A DNA stretch of 60,347 bases from Cribrihabitans_A pelagius (GTDB lineage: Bacteria; Pseudomonadota; Alphaproteobacteria; Rhodobacterales; Rhodobacteraceae), in NCBI RefSeq assembly GCF_048820915.1, contig NZ_JBMERR010000027.1, positions 1 through 60,347 of the forward strand, read 5' to 3'. Within the stretch, counting starts at the first letter, position 1; each line of letters begins with the position of its first letter. The position numbers were made by a program, and so were the translations under genes. This document shows positions 60,208 through 60,347 of this stretch, piece by piece. The notes under the pieces were generated by a model that worked only from the letters and a program-made list of their open reading frames with translations, did no database searches and was not told where the DNA came from.

Positions 60208-60347
60208 TTACTGGATCATACCCAGCAGCGTATCGAGCGACTGTTTTGCGTCGCCGTAGAACATGCGGGTGTTTTCCTTGAAGAACAGGGGGTTCTCGAT
60301 GCCCGAATACCCTGTGCCCTGGCCGCGCTTGGAGACGAAGACCTGTT
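60208..60347 (-). CDS. pntB: NAD(P) transhydrogenase subunit beta, C-terminal end (partial)
   Basis: Only the last 46 codons lie in the window. The translation QVFVSKRGQGTGYSGIENPL then FFKENTRMFYGDAKQSL matches the C-terminal NADP-binding domain of PntB, including the KR and YSG-type residues around the adenosine 2-prime phosphate and the GDAK near the end. PntB with PntA forms the membrane transhydrogenase that uses the proton gradient to make NADPH from NADH. Upstream genes are outside the window. Confidence 0.88.
   Translation of the reverse strand, partial: QVFVSKRGQGTGYSGIENPLFFKENTRMFYGDAKQSLDTLLGMIQ

Overview
The window is about 60 kb of GC-rich (roughly 65%) chromosomal DNA from an alphaproteobacterium. 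Gene content and order point to the Roseobacter group of the Rhodobacteraceae (relatives of Leisingera, Phaeobacter or Ruegeria): a complete nuo operon interleaved with small Rhodobacterales-type accessory genes, a leucine-degradation cluster, a stand-alone RNase J, a CreA protein and a DUF3422 protein. The genus is an inference; there is no rRNA here to settle it, and I saw no tRNA, CRISPR array, insertion sequence or prophage.

Layout. 0-6.5 kb: an orphan BrnA-type antitoxin-like gene, release factor 3 (prfC), an unknown Rhodobacterales protein, a DEAD-box RNA helicase, a 59-aa small protein, and a compositionally foreign gene broken by a one-base change in a run of six G. 6.6-27.4 kb, all on the minus strand: nuoABCDEFGHIJKLMN (respiratory complex I) with six extra genes inside the operon (DUF5337, MAPEG, two lipoproteins, DUF5333, a carboxymuconolactone-decarboxylase-family protein), then a terminator, then birA-coaX-rnj. 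27.6-36.6 kb, mostly minus strand: leucine/isovalerate catabolism (ivd, acyl-CoA synthetase, mccB, mccA, HMG-CoA lyase, methylglutaconyl-CoA hydratase), interrupted by an oppositely oriented ompW with an FNR-type box upstream.

36.7-47.1 kb: CreA, a DegT-type aminotransferase, a Gph-like phosphatase, the amino-sugar pair glmU-glmS, an AlkD-like DNA glycosylase, a lipoprotein, moaA, Kdo transferase (waaA) and a GT4 glycosyltransferase. 47.3-58.6 kb: a two-armed peptide or N-acyl-amino-acid locus. The minus arm carries a fused double-ATPase ABC protein, an ArgE-like deacylase, a MarR regulator and three tandem M20D amidohydrolases; the divergent plus arm carries the binding protein and two permeases. 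58.7-60.3 kb: a DUF3422 membrane protein and the 3-prime end of pntB.

How it fits together. Leucine catabolism feeds acetyl-CoA and reducing power to complex I, BirA supplies the biotinylation that the MccA subunit needs, and PntB links NADH to NADPH. The transporter-amidohydrolase locus looks like a scavenging unit for acylated amino acids or small peptides and is the best candidate for an uncharacterised system. Other signals worth following are the G-tract frameshift gene, probable leaderless transcripts (prfC, moaA, the 2580 gene), a helically phased triple GGTGCAC repeat ahead of prfC, an FNR box between ompW and the acyl-CoA synthetase, and a scattered family of Rhodobacterales-type palindromic intergenic repeats.
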